The notes: generated by a model from the letters alone, not told the origin. 29,774 bases of DNA from Promethearchaeota archaeon (GCA_030605085.1 JAUWBH010000061.1:1-29774); one strand, 5' to 3'. Shown: positions 17,779-27,425, numbered from the stretch's first letter. Made by a program: numbers and translations.

Positions 17779-18126
17779 TCACGATGAGTAGGAAAGAAAA
17801 ATTTCTCGAATTTTTCCTCTAATTAGTGTTAATGAGGAATCCACTCGGTTAAAAATTTTTTGAAGTTCATTGATTACGTGCTGACCAGAATTCAATCTGA
17901 CATTGTCTTTTTTTGTGATATTAACTTTTGTTTCGTATAGAACTATATATCCCTCGACCTTAGAGAGAAAATGCAATATAATTTCAATATCAACATTACT
18001 AGATAAATCAAGACTAGGTACTTCCTTAAACTCGTAAAAAATTTCGTTCATAATTCTTCTGTTGAGAAAATCAACAAAATTATCAATTTCATCACAGAAG
18101 ATCACTATTATGAATTTATCACCCAA
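17779..18126 (-). CDS. Hypothetical cytoplasmic protein, start uncertain
   Basis: A 115-aa alpha/beta-looking protein with strands FIIVIFCDEI and GYIVLYETKVNIT and helices between them. No family was recognised. The only start codon is TTG at 18126, but the frame runs open 16 codons further upstream, with a plausible helix PLINYLNEYEKN, to the TAA that ends the preceding surface-protein gene. The two ORFs are thus in the same frame with one stop between them. It is either a separate gene with a poor start or the former cytoplasmic domain of that protein. Confidence 0.55.
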   Translation of the reverse strand: MGDKFIIVIFCDEIDNFVDFLNRRIMNEIFYEFKEVPSLDLSSNVDIEIILHFLSKVEGYIVLYETKVNITKKDNVRLNSGQHVINELQKIFNRVDSSLTLIRGKIREIFLSYSS

Positions 18127-18174
18127 ATTCTTTTCATATTCATTTAAATAATTAATTAAGGGATTTACTGAATT

Positions 18175-19947
18175 TTAAGTTCTCTTTTTACTCTTTTTCT
18201 TCATAATAAGATAAAGACCTATACCTAAAAGTAAAATAATTAGACATACAGTACCATATATTAGAATTAATAAAGGAAAATGAGGTAAAGAAGTAACAAC
18301 ATAATTAACATCGTAAAAAGAACTGACTTCCGCTTTCATTATAAACGAATCCCTTTGATAAATTTTTATAGTAAAATTCCCATTTGGGACGTCTTTAACG
18401 AGAATCTTTCCGTTCTCATCAGTTATAGTTGGACCTATAGGCTGGTTTTTTTCTTTTGATATATAAGTTCCATATAATTCGTCATAGTAATAGATCTTAA
18501 CATCTAACCCCATAACAGGCATTTTAATATTATCTGTGATTACAACCCGCAAATCATTTGATGTAAAGTATTTTATATTAATAGGACAAATCTCTCCCTC
18601 ATACATGTATGGGAGTCTAATATAGATTCCTATTCTTCTAGTGGCATTTTCGGTAAATACTAAGCTATTTTTAATTTCCTCATCAATTTCGGTGATATTA
18701 GCTTCGTCGGTTTTTACAGATCTATCGAATAATGAACCATCATCGTCAACTTGGTCAATAGAGATTGTTAGTTCATGTAGCGTTAGAAATTTTATATAAA
18801 TATGTTTTGGTCCAGAAATTATTTCTGGAAGGTATAATCGCTCTCGTTTATTTCTTCCTTCAATAAGTCTATCAACTGCCCATGTTTCGTCAACTGGATC
18901 ATTAAACCCTATTTTAAATTCAACTTCAAATTTAAGATAAAAGAAGCTATTACCTGCAGTAAAAGAATCTTCTAAATCAATATTTACGGTTCCTGTTGAA
19001 TCTAAATAATTATCTAAATCTTTGCTTTCAATAAAATCTTCTAAATCTGGATCAAATGAAAGTTCATGATCATCCAATAATTCTTTATCGGGTGGACTAA
19101 CCTTTAAAGCGAGTTTAAGATTATCAGCCAAAACTATTTGATCCTCTTTTATATCATTTAATTTCTCTCCCTTTAAATTAAAACGATAATTAAACTCTGG
19201 CTTAACTTCTTCTTCATTTTCTTCCAAAATAAATTTACTATCAAGGTCTTGTAATAATCTCCAATCAGTTATGGTCAATTGATATTCCCATATAAGGTGC
19301 ATTGTAAAATTAAGAGCATTGTATTTGAAATAATCTTTGTACTTAAATTTTACGAAGTTAATATTATCAACATTAGTAACTGAGTAATTCCCTTCATTCA
19401 CCTTTACAACATAAAATGTATCGTTTTCAACCCACAGCTCAGTTAAATTAAATGGAATTAGTCTTGGTGCATAAATTAAATAACCTTCAGAAAATCCTAT
19501 TGAGGTATTATATTGGACACTAATAGATTCGTTTAGTTCGATAGTTATTGTCCTTGTATCTATATCTTCAAGATTATCAACTTGAGCAATTTTTTTCGTT
19601 CTGCTAAATTTTGTACCTATATAAGTCATATTCAACGAACCGGATTCCAAATCATCATTAAGTTCGCTAAATTCATCTGACTTGTTAAAACCTACTTCAT
19701 TAAAAAATATATCAGTTATGGTTATGCTTCCTAATCCATATGTTTCTTCCTCGAGAAGGGGTTCGTAATCGTCTTTTTTGAAATCGTGTGTCTTTGGAAC
19801 TTCTTGTATATTATTGTTATCGTTATTAATTGAATTAGAATAAAATTCGACACTAATTCCAGATAGTGGAACTAAAAAGTATAAGAACATTAATATTAAC
19901 AAAAAAACCTTTGATATTAACTTTTTATTCCGAAATTTACCTTTCAT
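18175..19947 (-). CDS. Hypothetical secreted surface protein with C-terminal membrane anchor
   Basis: A 590-aa protein. It has a basic N terminus and hydrophobic signal (KVFLLILMFLYFLVPLSG, about 14-31) and a long acidic, beta-rich ectodomain with many N-glycosylation-type Asn-x-Ser/Thr sites. A carboxypeptidase-regulatory-like repeat sits near the end (TITDENGKILVKDVPNGNFT). It finishes with a transmembrane helix (about 556-582) and a basic tail KKKSKKRT. The architecture matches archaeal cell-surface proteins, and no enzyme motif was seen. It lies directly upstream of the 115-aa ORF, in the same frame. Confidence 0.7.
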   Translation of the reverse strand: MKGKFRNKKLISKVFLLILMFLYFLVPLSGISVEFYSNSINNDNNNIQEVPKTHDFKKDDYEPLLEEETYGLGSITITDIFFNEVGFNKSDEFSELNDDLESGSLNMTYIGTKFSRTKKIAQVDNLEDIDTRTITIELNESISVQYNTSIGFSEGYLIYAPRLIPFNLTELWVENDTFYVVKVNEGNYSVTNVDNINFVKFKYKDYFKYNALNFTMHLIWEYQLTITDWRLLQDLDSKFILEENEEEVKPEFNYRFNLKGEKLNDIKEDQIVLADNLKLALKVSPPDKELLDDHELSFDPDLEDFIESKDLDNYLDSTGTVNIDLEDSFTAGNSFFYLKFEVEFKIGFNDPVDETWAVDRLIEGRNKRERLYLPEIISGPKHIYIKFLTLHELTISIDQVDDDGSLFDRSVKTDEANITEIDEEIKNSLVFTENATRRIGIYIRLPYMYEGEICPINIKYFTSNDLRVVITDNIKMPVMGLDVKIYYYDELYGTYISKEKNQPIGPTITDENGKILVKDVPNGNFTIKIYQRDSFIMKAEVSSFYDVNYVVTSLPHFPLLILIYGTVCLIILLLGIGLYLIMKKKSKKRT

Positions 19948-20277
19948 TAATATATTTTTAAATCTATACTATTATTTAATGTTTACATCTTAAAACATAC
20001 ATTAGTTTACCTTGAAAGAAAAACTCTCTCCTTAGGAAATAGGTGAGCTTTATGAATTTGAAAAGATGTAAAAATGTATATGAGCGTAAGTAAATGAGGA
20101 AATCACCAAAAGGAAACCTTTTATGATAAAATGCGTGAAAAAATGTCATTTGAGAATTGAACATGGGTCTCTGAATATTAAGTGAAATTAAATAGGAATA
20201 TTTATATTTATAGAATTTTTTTTTAAAAATTGTCTAGTTTTTTTTAAGATTTCAAATTCTTAAAATATTTTGGAACG
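19948..20277. other. Intergenic region between divergent genes
   Basis: It contains a short hairpin AAAAGG-AAA-CCTTTT near 20110-20124 and a minus-strand frame of 62 codons that looks accidental. No supported gene or RNA was found. Confidence 0.4.
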
Positions 20278-21669
20278 ATGGAAATGACCAATAAGCTTGA
20301 TCGAAATAAATTTTTAGAAGATCTTAATAACGCGGTGGATCAATTTGTTGATCATTCTTTTAAAGAAGTTATTGCTATTTCCCATAATGATGCGGATGGT
20401 ATAAGTAGCTTACATATTATTCAAAACTTATTATATAACATGAAACTTGATTACGATTATTTTATTTATAATCGGTCAGTTTCTTGGTCAAATTATTTAG
20501 AGGGTATTCTAACAAAAAATCACACGAATGAAGATACGGCTATTATTTTTACAGATGTAGGATCGAATCTTACTGAACTAATTCCTATAATAAGTAAAAG
20601 AAAAGAACTATTTTTTATTCTAGATCATCATGAAGTTGATGTAGATATTAAAGAGATTAAAATCCCTGAGAATTTATTCCTTGTGAATCCAACCATACAT
20701 GGCTACGATGGTTTGGACCATGTCGCAGGCACAACTTTAGCTTATATGTTTGCAAAAAGTATTAAACCAAAACCCGTAATTAAACAAGGATGGCTGACTA
20801 TTATTGGTATAGCTGGAGATACATTGAGACCAATGGATAAACTTGAATCTTTTAATCGAGAAATTTACGATGAATTACTCGAGGAAGAAATTTTTAATGA
20901 TAGAGAAGGTCTGATATTATATGGCTGTATGCACCAGTCGATAAAAAATGGTTTAAAATTCAGCATAATCCCTTTTATTAACGGATTAAGTGGAGAAGAC
21001 GACCCAAAAATTAAAATGTTTTTGAAAAATGTGCAGATTAACCCAAACAAGAAGGTAACCGAAATAAATCTATCAGAAATAAAGAGGATTCAAGAAGAGG
21101 CGAATTTCAACAGTTTTGGGCATTATGCAACTTTGCCTCAAAAACAAGGACTCTTAAAATTTGCTTTCGAACATGCTCTTTTATTAAACATTTTATGTTT
21201 TAAAAATATTAATGCTGCTATTTCAACTATTCAAAGAAGAACGACCACATTTTACGCCAAAGGAATTTATTATGAATACATTTTTAATTTAGTTAAAAAT
21301 TTAAGAACACTTTTAAGTTTACCTCGTTTTGAAACAGATAGAGCCATTTTCATTGAAGCAGGAGAAGGAAAAATACCTCCAAGTAATTGGTCAGATACTG
21401 CAAGTTTTAGTGTGGTTAATGAGCTTCTCGACCCGTTTAAGATATTATTTTTAGGAGATTTAGAATACAAAAATTATACGATAAAATTAAGCATTCGATG
21501 TTCAAGAAAGTATCTTGAAAAAAGTAAGGGTGTGGGTGTAAATAGCATAATTACTAAAATAAAGCGTGAATTAGGTGGAACAGGTGGGGGTCATAAATTA
21601 GCGGGAGGGCTTAGACTATCAATACCATCCTTTAACAGATTAAAGAATAATGTAGATGATTTTATTTAA
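20278..21669 (+). CDS. DHH-family phosphoesterase, archaeal RecJ-like
   Basis: DHH/DHHA1 phosphoesterases use two metal ions to cleave single-stranded DNA, RNA or dinucleotides. Motif I is AISHNDADG (33-41), a second Asp lies in IIFTDVGSN, and the namesake motif is DHHEVD (about 118-123). GIAGDTLRPMD follows. The C-terminal DHHA1 part ends with the substrate-binding Gly-rich loop GGTGGGHKLAGG. At 463 aa it fits archaeal RecJ homologues such as the GINS-associated nuclease. No partner gene is nearby. The start is ATG at 20278, and a second ATG two codons on is equally possible. Confidence 0.88.
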   Translation: MEMTNKLDRNKFLEDLNNAVDQFVDHSFKEVIAISHNDADGISSLHIIQNLLYNMKLDYDYFIYNRSVSWSNYLEGILTKNHTNEDTAIIFTDVGSNLTELIPIISKRKELFFILDHHEVDVDIKEIKIPENLFLVNPTIHGYDGLDHVAGTTLAYMFAKSIKPKPVIKQGWLTIIGIAGDTLRPMDKLESFNREIYDELLEEEIFNDREGLILYGCMHQSIKNGLKFSIIPFINGLSGEDDPKIKMFLKNVQINPNKKVTEINLSEIKRIQEEANFNSFGHYATLPQKQGLLKFAFEHALLLNILCFKNINAAISTIQRRTTTFYAKGIYYEYIFNLVKNLRTLLSLPRFETDRAIFIEAGEGKIPPSNWSDTASFSVVNELLDPFKILFLGDLEYKNYTIKLSIRCSRKYLEKSKGVGVNSIITKIKRELGGTGGGHKLAGGLRLSIPSFNRLKNNVDDFI

Positions 21670-21871
21670 AAATTATTTAGAAAAAAAATCGAATTTATTG
21701 ATACAATATCTTTTAGATTTTGAATTTTGAATAATTAATTCTATTTTATTTAGATCTTTAAAATAACTTTTAGTAATTAAAATAATTACATAAATAATTT
21801 GATATTATGTTTGTCCTCCTGATATTCTACAGCACAGGAATACTCCCGCAAAATGCTCACTACCTTTTTGT

Positions 21872-21895
21872 TTTTAACTCGTACTCGAGTTAAAA
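21872..21895. terminator. Perfect 10-bp hairpin
   Basis: TTTTAACTCG and CGAGTTAAAA pair around a TACT loop, followed by GGATTTTTC. It could end a plus-strand transcript, either a small RNA or a long DHH-gene tail. Confidence 0.5.
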
Positions 21896-21904
21896 GGATT
21901 TTTC

Positions 21905-21926
21905 TTTATAATCAAATGATTATAAA
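21905..21926. repeat. 22-bp palindrome
   Basis: TTTATAATCA and TGATTATAAA are separated by two bases. It is a near-perfect palindrome typical of a dimeric protein-binding site, about 190 bp upstream of the nitroreductase gene. Confidence 0.45.
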
Positions 21927-22113
21927 CAATAAAAGAAAAATGACAATAGAAACAATTAAATAATAAAAAATTTTAAAGTCATTTATCAAATGGAAAAAAT
22001 CAAATGTAATTCTTGATACCATGCAACATATTTATTGGATGCATTTGCTTTTTTAATAAAAAAATAATTAGGGTGAATAAAAAATAATTGAACCAAAAGA
22101 ATTTTTAGAATTT

Positions 22114-22650
22114 GTGATGAAAAGAAGGAGCATCAGAAAGTATTTAGAAAAGCCTATTTCTAATAAAGACCTTTATATGATTTTAGAAGCAGGACGGTGG
22201 GCCCCGAGTGGAACAAATAGACAACCCTGGGAATTTATTGTGATAAAAAACCGCGAAATTTTGAGCCAGATATATATGAAAACAAAAAACTTTGCCTTAC
22301 CTCTTAGAACTGCTCAATTAGGTATTGGTATTGTAGGAAAGATTAGTGAATATACTAGGATTTCTATGACTGGTGAACCCATTGAGACGCAGGAAATCAA
22401 GGAAATTTGTTTGACAGATTGTGCCTTAGCAGCGATGAACATGATGTTAATGGCTTGGTCATTAAAAATTGGTTCTTGTTGCATTGGTTCTTTAAATCGT
22501 GAATATACAAATAAGATTTTGCATATAAATAATCAAGATTATCTGCCATATATCTTAGCCTTTGGATATATTAAAGGAGAACTATCAAGACCTACACTCC
22601 GTAAAAACCTAAATGAAATCTGTCGCTTCATTGAAAAAGCGAGTCTTTAG
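22114..22650 (+). CDS. Nitroreductase family FMN oxidoreductase
   Basis: A 178-aa flavoprotein. The FMN-binding N terminus reads RRSIRKYLEKPIS and APSGTNRQPWEFIVI, followed later by AMNMMLMAWSLKIGSCCIGS (FMN phosphate side) and LPYILAFGYIKGE. Members reduce nitro groups, quinones or flavins with NAD(P)H as homodimers. The annotated start is GTG followed by ATG. The frame continues upstream with EPKEFLEFV, which resembles the usual first helix of the family, so the real start may be an unusual codon a dozen residues earlier. Confidence 0.85.
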   Translation: MMKRRSIRKYLEKPISNKDLYMILEAGRWAPSGTNRQPWEFIVIKNREILSQIYMKTKNFALPLRTAQLGIGIVGKISEYTRISMTGEPIETQEIKEICLTDCALAAMNMMLMAWSLKIGSCCIGSLNREYTNKILHINNQDYLPYILAFGYIKGELSRPTLRKNLNEICRFIEKASL

Positions 22651-22666
22651 AATACGCCACCAGATC

Positions 22667-22724
22667 GGAATTTGCTACTACCGTAAGCGTTGAGCCGTTG
22701 TTAGACTCACATCCCGAAAATTCC
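22667..22724. ncRNA. Weak candidate structured RNA
   Basis: GGAATTT (22667-22673) pairs with AAATTCC (22718-22724), enclosing TGAG/CTCA (22691-22694, 22706-22709). The block is GC-richer than its surroundings, between the convergent nitroreductase and TFS genes. The strand is unknown and no named family matches. Confidence 0.25.
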
Positions 22725-22841
22725 TACATAAAAAAATACGTAAAAACAAATTAATAACAATTCTCTCTATATGTGTGGAAAAAAAAGTCGGGAAAAGCCG
22801 AAAAGCTTTAAAATTAAAATCTTGAGTTAAAGAGAAAAAAG

Positions 22842-23195
22842 TTAGCTTCCTATTTTTTTATGGGCGCCACATTTCAAACATATAATAAAGTGAGTCATCC
22901 CTTCATCTGCGCGACGCGTCTGCCGTGTTTCTAGCTGTGCTTTAGTATATCCACAACGACGGCATTTATAATTCTTAATCGCACTTCTTAGATTTTCTTC
23001 TTTCCACTTCAATATATCTGAGGTATTTACAACTTCATTTCTAATTGGTTGTTCAATTTTAGTACTGATTTTATATTGATCTGATTTATCGTCAGAGAAA
23101 GGTTTGGTTGCTCCGCATTTACATTTAAACACTTTTTTACCATTCACATCAGAGGGAAGCATTAACCCCCCCCCGCATTCGTCGCAAAATTCCAT
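22842..23195 (-). CDS. tfs: Transcription factor S (TFS, TFIIS-like)
   Basis: TFS rescues backtracked RNA polymerase by stimulating transcript cleavage. The C-terminal zinc ribbon holds C-x2-C (KCRRC), the catalytic Asp-Glu pair in QTRRADEGMTHFIICLKCG, and the second C-x2-C. The N-terminal ribbon is FCDECGG plus KCKCG. I chose the ATG at 23195 (MEFCDECGG), which matches the usual TFS N terminus; an upstream ATG at 23228 would add 11 residues. It is last in a minus-strand operon with the CitG-like and eL22-like genes. Confidence 0.93.
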   Translation of the reverse strand: MEFCDECGGGLMLPSDVNGKKVFKCKCGATKPFSDDKSDQYKISTKIEQPIRNEVVNTSDILKWKEENLRSAIKNYKCRRCGYTKAQLETRQTRRADEGMTHFIICLKCGAHKKIGS

Positions 23196-23281
23196 AATTG
23201 TTAACATGTTACGGCTATTTAGTAACAACCTATCATAAATTAAATATAAAAATACTTCTACAAAAAATTTTTCTTCTTAGT

Positions 23282-24250
23282 TTAAAATCTTAATCCAAAT
23301 AATAAAGCACAAAATATAATCCCTACAACGATGTCTGCTGTCGTTCCAGGATTCATTTTACCACCCTTTTCTTGTAATAAATTGTCTAATTCATGAGTTA
23401 ATTTTAAACCATTTTCGGTGGATATTCCTCCACATGCTACTATTTCAGACGCCCTACTTGAGACCATCAATCCTGCTTCTATACCTGATTTTCTAATTAT
23501 TAGCGTATCAGGGTGTTCAGAGAGTATTTTTAAGAAAGTATTAACTGTTGATGTATTTATATCTTGTGTTTGATTAAATTGATTGAAGAAGTAAGGTAAA
23601 CCCTCATTGAGAATTATATTAAAACCAGTAGAGTACTCGTGACTTATTAAATCTCTATTTTTAGATAAATTAAATATTTTTTTAAGAGTTATTTTATCAG
23701 TTTGAATGTCTTTTATCGAATTTTCGTCATATATATCGTACTTATCAATTTTTCCGAGCCCTCCTGGTTCACATATTCTAATAGCTTCGTACAAATTTAC
23801 GGTATCTTTTACTGTAGAATCAGCAATAATTTTATTAACATTAAATACAAAAGACTTGAAGCTTGATTTTTTTGATTTGAGACATATCGCAGCAGCTCCT
23901 GCAAGAGGTGCTAATATTAAAATATGTCCTAATACTACATTTCCTCCACCTTGCCATTTTATCATTTCCTTCGAAGCATCTATAAAAAAAGTACCCAATT
24001 CTACGAAACTATACTTTTTTTTATTTATATTAGAATTTTTATGTGCTCGTTTACATAATTCTCTAAAATTAGGCTGAATTGCTGCGATTCCAGCTAAAAA
24101 ATGTTCAAATCTAGTGTTATGAAAATTTTTCGTACGGTGTACATTACCAGGTTTAGGCCATCCGGCTACTTCTAATAAGCTAGCAACATTAATACATCTT
24201 AACAAATCTTCAATAGTTCCAATTGAAAATTTGGTTTCTTCTAAATGCAC
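23282..24250 (-). CDS. CitG-like triphosphoribosyl-dephospho-CoA synthase family protein
   Basis: A 322-aa CitG/MdcB-type protein. Family marks are LEVAGWPKPGNVHR (about 26-39), WQGGGNVVLGHILILAPLAG (with N and Gly-rich turn), GGLGKIDKYD, and the C-terminal GGKMNPGTTADIVVG. Bacterial CitG makes the prosthetic group of citrate lyase from ATP and dephospho-CoA. Archaeal homologues occur without citrate lyase, and their substrate is unknown. It lies between the eL22-like and TFS genes, with gaps of about 50-90 bp, and is probably cotranscribed. Confidence 0.82.
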   Translation of the reverse strand: MHLEETKFSIGTIEDLLRCINVASLLEVAGWPKPGNVHRTKNFHNTRFEHFLAGIAAIQPNFRELCKRAHKNSNINKKKYSFVELGTFFIDASKEMIKWQGGGNVVLGHILILAPLAGAAAICLKSKKSSFKSFVFNVNKIIADSTVKDTVNLYEAIRICEPGGLGKIDKYDIYDENSIKDIQTDKITLKKIFNLSKNRDLISHEYSTGFNIILNEGLPYFFNQFNQTQDINTSTVNTFLKILSEHPDTLIIRKSGIEAGLMVSSRASEIVACGGISTENGLKLTHELDNLLQEKGGKMNPGTTADIVVGIIFCALLFGLRF

Positions 24251-24301
24251 GGTTAAAATATAGTTTTTAAATTATATAATTGTTTTTGAAGAGAAATAAA
24301 G

Positions 24302-24616
24302 TTAGTAATAGGAAAACTCAACAACTTTCTTTTCTTTTACAATATATCCATCTTTATCCGTGTTATTAAGAGAGATTGGTCTATAATCGTCATTTAATCC
24401 TTTTTTGTATAAAAACTTTTTTATTCTAAGCCTAATCACTCTTTTAGATAAATTAAATGGCGCTATAACGTCAAGATCGTAACCTTCACGCTCAATTTTA
24501 ATTTGTGGTAGAGCTTCTGCCAAATATCTAATTAAGTCGTTTACATACTGTTCACTTTTAAAAGATAAATCCCTGATGTTTACAGTTATGTTTTTTACAT
24601 CTGATTCATGACTCAT
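24302..24616 (-). CDS. eL22-like ribosomal protein
   Basis: A 104-aa protein whose order of elements follows eukaryotic RPL22: SEQYVNDLIRYLAE (helix), IKIEREGYDLDVIAPFNLSK (strands), then KRVIRLRIKKFLYKKGLNDD, which parallels the human segment [20 protein letters not shown], and a final strand VVEFSYY. eL22 is otherwise eukaryotic, and putative homologues have been reported in Lokiarchaeota. The acidic eukaryotic tail is absent. The identification is by eye and needs a profile search. It is the first gene of the operon with CitG and TFS, divergent from RuBisCO. Confidence 0.72.
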   Translation of the reverse strand: MSHESDVKNITVNIRDLSFKSEQYVNDLIRYLAEALPQIKIEREGYDLDVIAPFNLSKRVIRLRIKKFLYKKGLNDDYRPISLNNTDKDGYIVKEKKVVEFSYY

Positions 24617-24674
24617 AATTTAATCACTCTTTTAATTAATTAATAATCGTATAAATTTTTTATGATAAAGTATA

Positions 24675-24695
24675 ATTTAGTAAATAATACTAAAT
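24675..24695. promoter_or_regulatory. Dyad in the RuBisCO / eL22-like divergent promoter region
   Basis: ATTTAGTA (24675-24682) and TACTAAAT (24688-24695) are perfect inverted arms with a 5-bp spacer. They lie about 80 nt upstream of the RuBisCO GTG and 60 nt from the eL22-like start. It is a candidate operator, although the AT-rich background makes chance dyads common. Confidence 0.4.
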
Positions 24696-24772
24696 CATTG
24701 TGGATTTTTTTTTTTGGAAATTGTAGAATTTTTTTGGAATTTATAAATTTTAACTAAAATTGGTAGAATATT

Positions 24773-26047
24773 GTGTTAGAATATGTCGATTTAGATTATA
24801 AACCTAATGAGAAGGACTTAATCGCCATGTATTACGTTGAAAAAGCTCCAGATTGTAAGAGTCTGGAGCATGCTTCTGAAGAAATTGCGAAAGAGAGTTC
24901 AATAGGAACCTGGACCGATATCGCTACTTTATCCGTAGAAATAGCTAACAAACTTAAACCATCCGTTTTCCACATTGATTCAGATAGAAATATTATTAAA
25001 ATAGCATACACAGAAGGACTTTTTGAATCAAACAACATGTCCCAAATATTAAGCGCTATTGCAGGTAACATCTATGGTATGAGAGTTTTAAATAATTTAA
25101 GATTACTAGATATCTCATTTCCTAAAGATATTGTTAAAGTATATAAAGGTCCTAAATTTGGGATTGAAGGAATTAGAAGATTAATTAAGGTTGAAAAAAG
25201 ACCACTTTTAGGTACAATCGTAAAACCAAAAGTTGGATTAAATGAAGTTGAGCATGCGAAAATTTGTGGAGAAGCATGGTTTGGAGGTTTAGATATCGTA
25301 AAAGATGATGAAAACCTCACGAGCATGACCTTCAATAAATTTGAAAAACGAATTTCAGAAACCTTAAAAGTTCGAGATAAAATTGAAAATGAAACAGGAG
25401 AGAAAAAAATATATATGCCAAATATAACAGCAAAGCTAAGTACTATGAAAGAAAGAGCCGATTATGTAATTGAAAATGGTGGGGAATATGTTATGGTTGA
25501 TATTGTAACAATCGGATTTTCAGCTCTACAAGAAATTAGAGATTATCTCGACGATAAAAATATTGTTATTCACGCTCATAGAGCAATGCATGCTGCCTTT
25601 ACGCGAGACAAAAAACATGGAATGACAATGTTGGTACTGGCAAAATTAATGAGATTAATTGGAATGGACCAATTGCACACTGGAACTGTTGTTGGAAAAA
25701 TGGAAGGCGAAAAACAAGAAGTTCGAGAGATAAACCAAGTAATTACGAAACCAAAAGTGGAAGGAAATAATTTAACTATGCTGGATCAGGATTGGGTAAA
25801 TACTAAAGCTATCTTGCTCGTCGCTTCAGGTGGTCTAAGCCCTTTACATGTCCCTGAACTAATAGAAATATTAGGAAAAGATGTAGTGCTCCAATTCGGT
25901 GGAGGTTGTCACGGTCACCCAAATGGTACAGAAGCAGGGGCGAAAGCAATTAGACAAGCTGTTGATGCAGTATTAGGTGGATATAAGTTAAATGAATATG
26001 CTAAGAAAAATCCAGAGTTAGCAAAAGCAATTGAAAAATGGGCATAA
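24773..26047 (+). CDS. rbcL: Form III ribulose-1,5-bisphosphate carboxylase
   Basis: It carboxylates RuBP to two 3-phosphoglycerate. The active site is complete: Glu41 and Asn99 (N-terminal domain), Lys151 in GTIVKPKVGL, carbamylated Lys177 with Asp179 and Glu180 in GGLDIVKDDENLTS, His269/Arg270 in HAHRAMHA, His302 in LHTGTVVGKMEG with loop-6 Lys309, and Ser352 in ASGGLSPLHVP. Length (424 aa) and sequence fit archaeal form III, which acts in AMP/nucleoside salvage and not in a Calvin cycle. The start is GTG at 24773. The gene converges on R15P isomerase with a 15-bp gap. Confidence 0.96.
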   Translation: MLEYVDLDYKPNEKDLIAMYYVEKAPDCKSLEHASEEIAKESSIGTWTDIATLSVEIANKLKPSVFHIDSDRNIIKIAYTEGLFESNNMSQILSAIAGNIYGMRVLNNLRLLDISFPKDIVKVYKGPKFGIEGIRRLIKVEKRPLLGTIVKPKVGLNEVEHAKICGEAWFGGLDIVKDDENLTSMTFNKFEKRISETLKVRDKIENETGEKKIYMPNITAKLSTMKERADYVIENGGEYVMVDIVTIGFSALQEIRDYLDDKNIVIHAHRAMHAAFTRDKKHGMTMLVLAKLMRLIGMDQLHTGTVVGKMEGEKQEVREINQVITKPKVEGNNLTMLDQDWVNTKAILLVASGGLSPLHVPELIEILGKDVVLQFGGGCHGHPNGTEAGAKAIRQAVDAVLGGYKLNEYAKKNPELAKAIEKWA

Positions 26048-26062
26048 GTTCTTTAAAAAGTC

Positions 26063-27010
26063 TTATTCAACCATTTCTGGATATAATTTGGTAAAGTAAT
26101 AATACACATGACTAGAAGCAAATATTCCTGCTTCTGTAATTAAACCATCTATATATCTCCTTCTTATAGTTTCGAATGCGGGATTTAATATTTTTATTCC
26201 ATTCGGAGGATTCTCCCATATCTCGTAAGGATCGCGCATTTCAATTGTTTCTAAAAGACCTAAATTTGTTTCGGGATTATACTTTAATAATGACGATGCA
26301 ACGTAAAATGGAATGTTTTCTTCATGTGCGACCAACGCAAGCAATCTAGAACCTATTTTATTCAAAACTGTGCCTTCTGAAGTAATTGAATCCGCTCCTA
26401 TCAAAATTAGATCAACTTGATAATGTTTAACAGCCCATCTCATGGCGCTATCAACTACATGAATAACTTCTATACCAGCTTCCAATAATTCATTTGCAGT
26501 CTTTCTACCTTGTAACCTTGGTTGAGTTTCGGTATTTATAACTTTAAAACGCTTTTCCTGTCTTTTAGCCTCTAAAAAGATTCCTGTAACTAATGAAGAA
26601 TGGCAATGGGTCATCACAGTGAATTTTTTTCCGATTTTTTTATCAACTTTCGGGATTCGGTGAGCACCAATTTCAGCGATTTTTTTTTTTGAATTCTGAA
26701 GCATTTCATAATACTCATTTTTATAACCTTCAATAATATCCGGAATTTCTTCTAAACAACAATTATCCCTTTTTTTTTCCAATTTTTTCATCAAATATTT
26801 TAATCCATTCTTCATAGCAGGCTCTGTTGCTCTTGTATTAATCAAAATATTTTTTGCTTCGTGCAATTTATCTATACAACCCTCAATGTCTTCACAATTT
26901 AACCTTTTAGCGTAATTACTCATAAAATCAATTGCATTAAGCGCTACATTAGTAGCTCCTTGTATTTCCAAAGATCTTATTCTTTCAGCATCTTTTAATA
27001 ATTTTTCCAT
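26063..27010 (-). CDS. Ribose-1,5-bisphosphate isomerase
   Basis: A member of the eIF2B-alpha/MtnA superfamily that converts ribose 1,5-bisphosphate to RuBP for form III RuBisCO. Marks are INTRATEPAMKNGLKYL, the catalytic Cys136 in THCHSSLVTG, TETQPRLQGRKTA, VVDSAMRW and Asp207 in LIGADSITSEGTVLNKIGS. Cys and Asp match the catalytic pair known from Thermococcus R15P isomerase. The 315-aa length is normal. Its position tail-to-tail with RuBisCO supports the assignment over an eIF2B subunit. The third pathway gene, AMP phosphorylase, is not in the window. Confidence 0.92.
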   Translation of the reverse strand: MEKLLKDAERIRSLEIQGATNVALNAIDFMSNYAKRLNCEDIEGCIDKLHEAKNILINTRATEPAMKNGLKYLMKKLEKKRDNCCLEEIPDIIEGYKNEYYEMLQNSKKKIAEIGAHRIPKVDKKIGKKFTVMTHCHSSLVTGIFLEAKRQEKRFKVINTETQPRLQGRKTANELLEAGIEVIHVVDSAMRWAVKHYQVDLILIGADSITSEGTVLNKIGSRLLALVAHEENIPFYVASSLLKYNPETNLGLLETIEMRDPYEIWENPPNGIKILNPAFETIRRRYIDGLITEAGIFASSHVYYYFTKLYPEMVE

Positions 27011-27080
27011 AATTAATCACATATTATACAAATTAAAAGATAAAAATTAATTTCTAAAGAAATTATGAGATTTTAAGATT

Positions 27081-27275
27081 TTATTCTTTTTCCTTTTCAT
27101 TAAAATTGTTTTTTTCATTTAACTTAAAATCTTTAGGATCTATATCGATAAACAAATGTCCAACATAACCGCATTCACGACACTCATACATGCCAGGTGC
27201 AAGCCACCCATTTATATTCATGGCGCTTTTTAGCTTCGGCTTCTTACATTTTGGACAAATTCTTATTTTTGCCAT
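27081..27275 (-). CDS. Small zinc-ribbon protein
   Basis: A 64-aa protein with CPKC (8-11) and CREC (about 33-36), the two knuckles of a rubredoxin-like zinc ribbon, then a strand VGHLFIDIDPKDF and a charged tail. Small ribbons like this are common and poorly characterised in archaea. It lies 70 bp upstream of R15P isomerase on the same strand and may be cotranscribed. Confidence 0.75.
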   Translation of the reverse strand: MAKIRICPKCKKPKLKSAMNINGWLAPGMYECRECGYVGHLFIDIDPKDFKLNEKNNFNEKEKE

Positions 27276-27425
27276 GTTTGTGTTAAAAAATATCTATTTT
27301 AATAAATTTATACAAAATAATAATTAAATATTAATCTATTTTATTATAAAAGTGTTATATAGATTTTTTAATTATAGAGTTTCAACTTTATTAAAATCCC
27401 ATATTCTTAATTCTTAATTAAAAAT

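Larger units (their letters stand above)
21670..22113. other. Intergenic region with a GC-richer island and hairpins
   Basis: No gene was recognised. Positions about 21813-21865 are clearly richer in G and C than their flanks and are followed by two strong dyads, listed separately. In an AT-rich genome such islands often mark non-coding RNAs, but no family could be named. Confidence 0.4.
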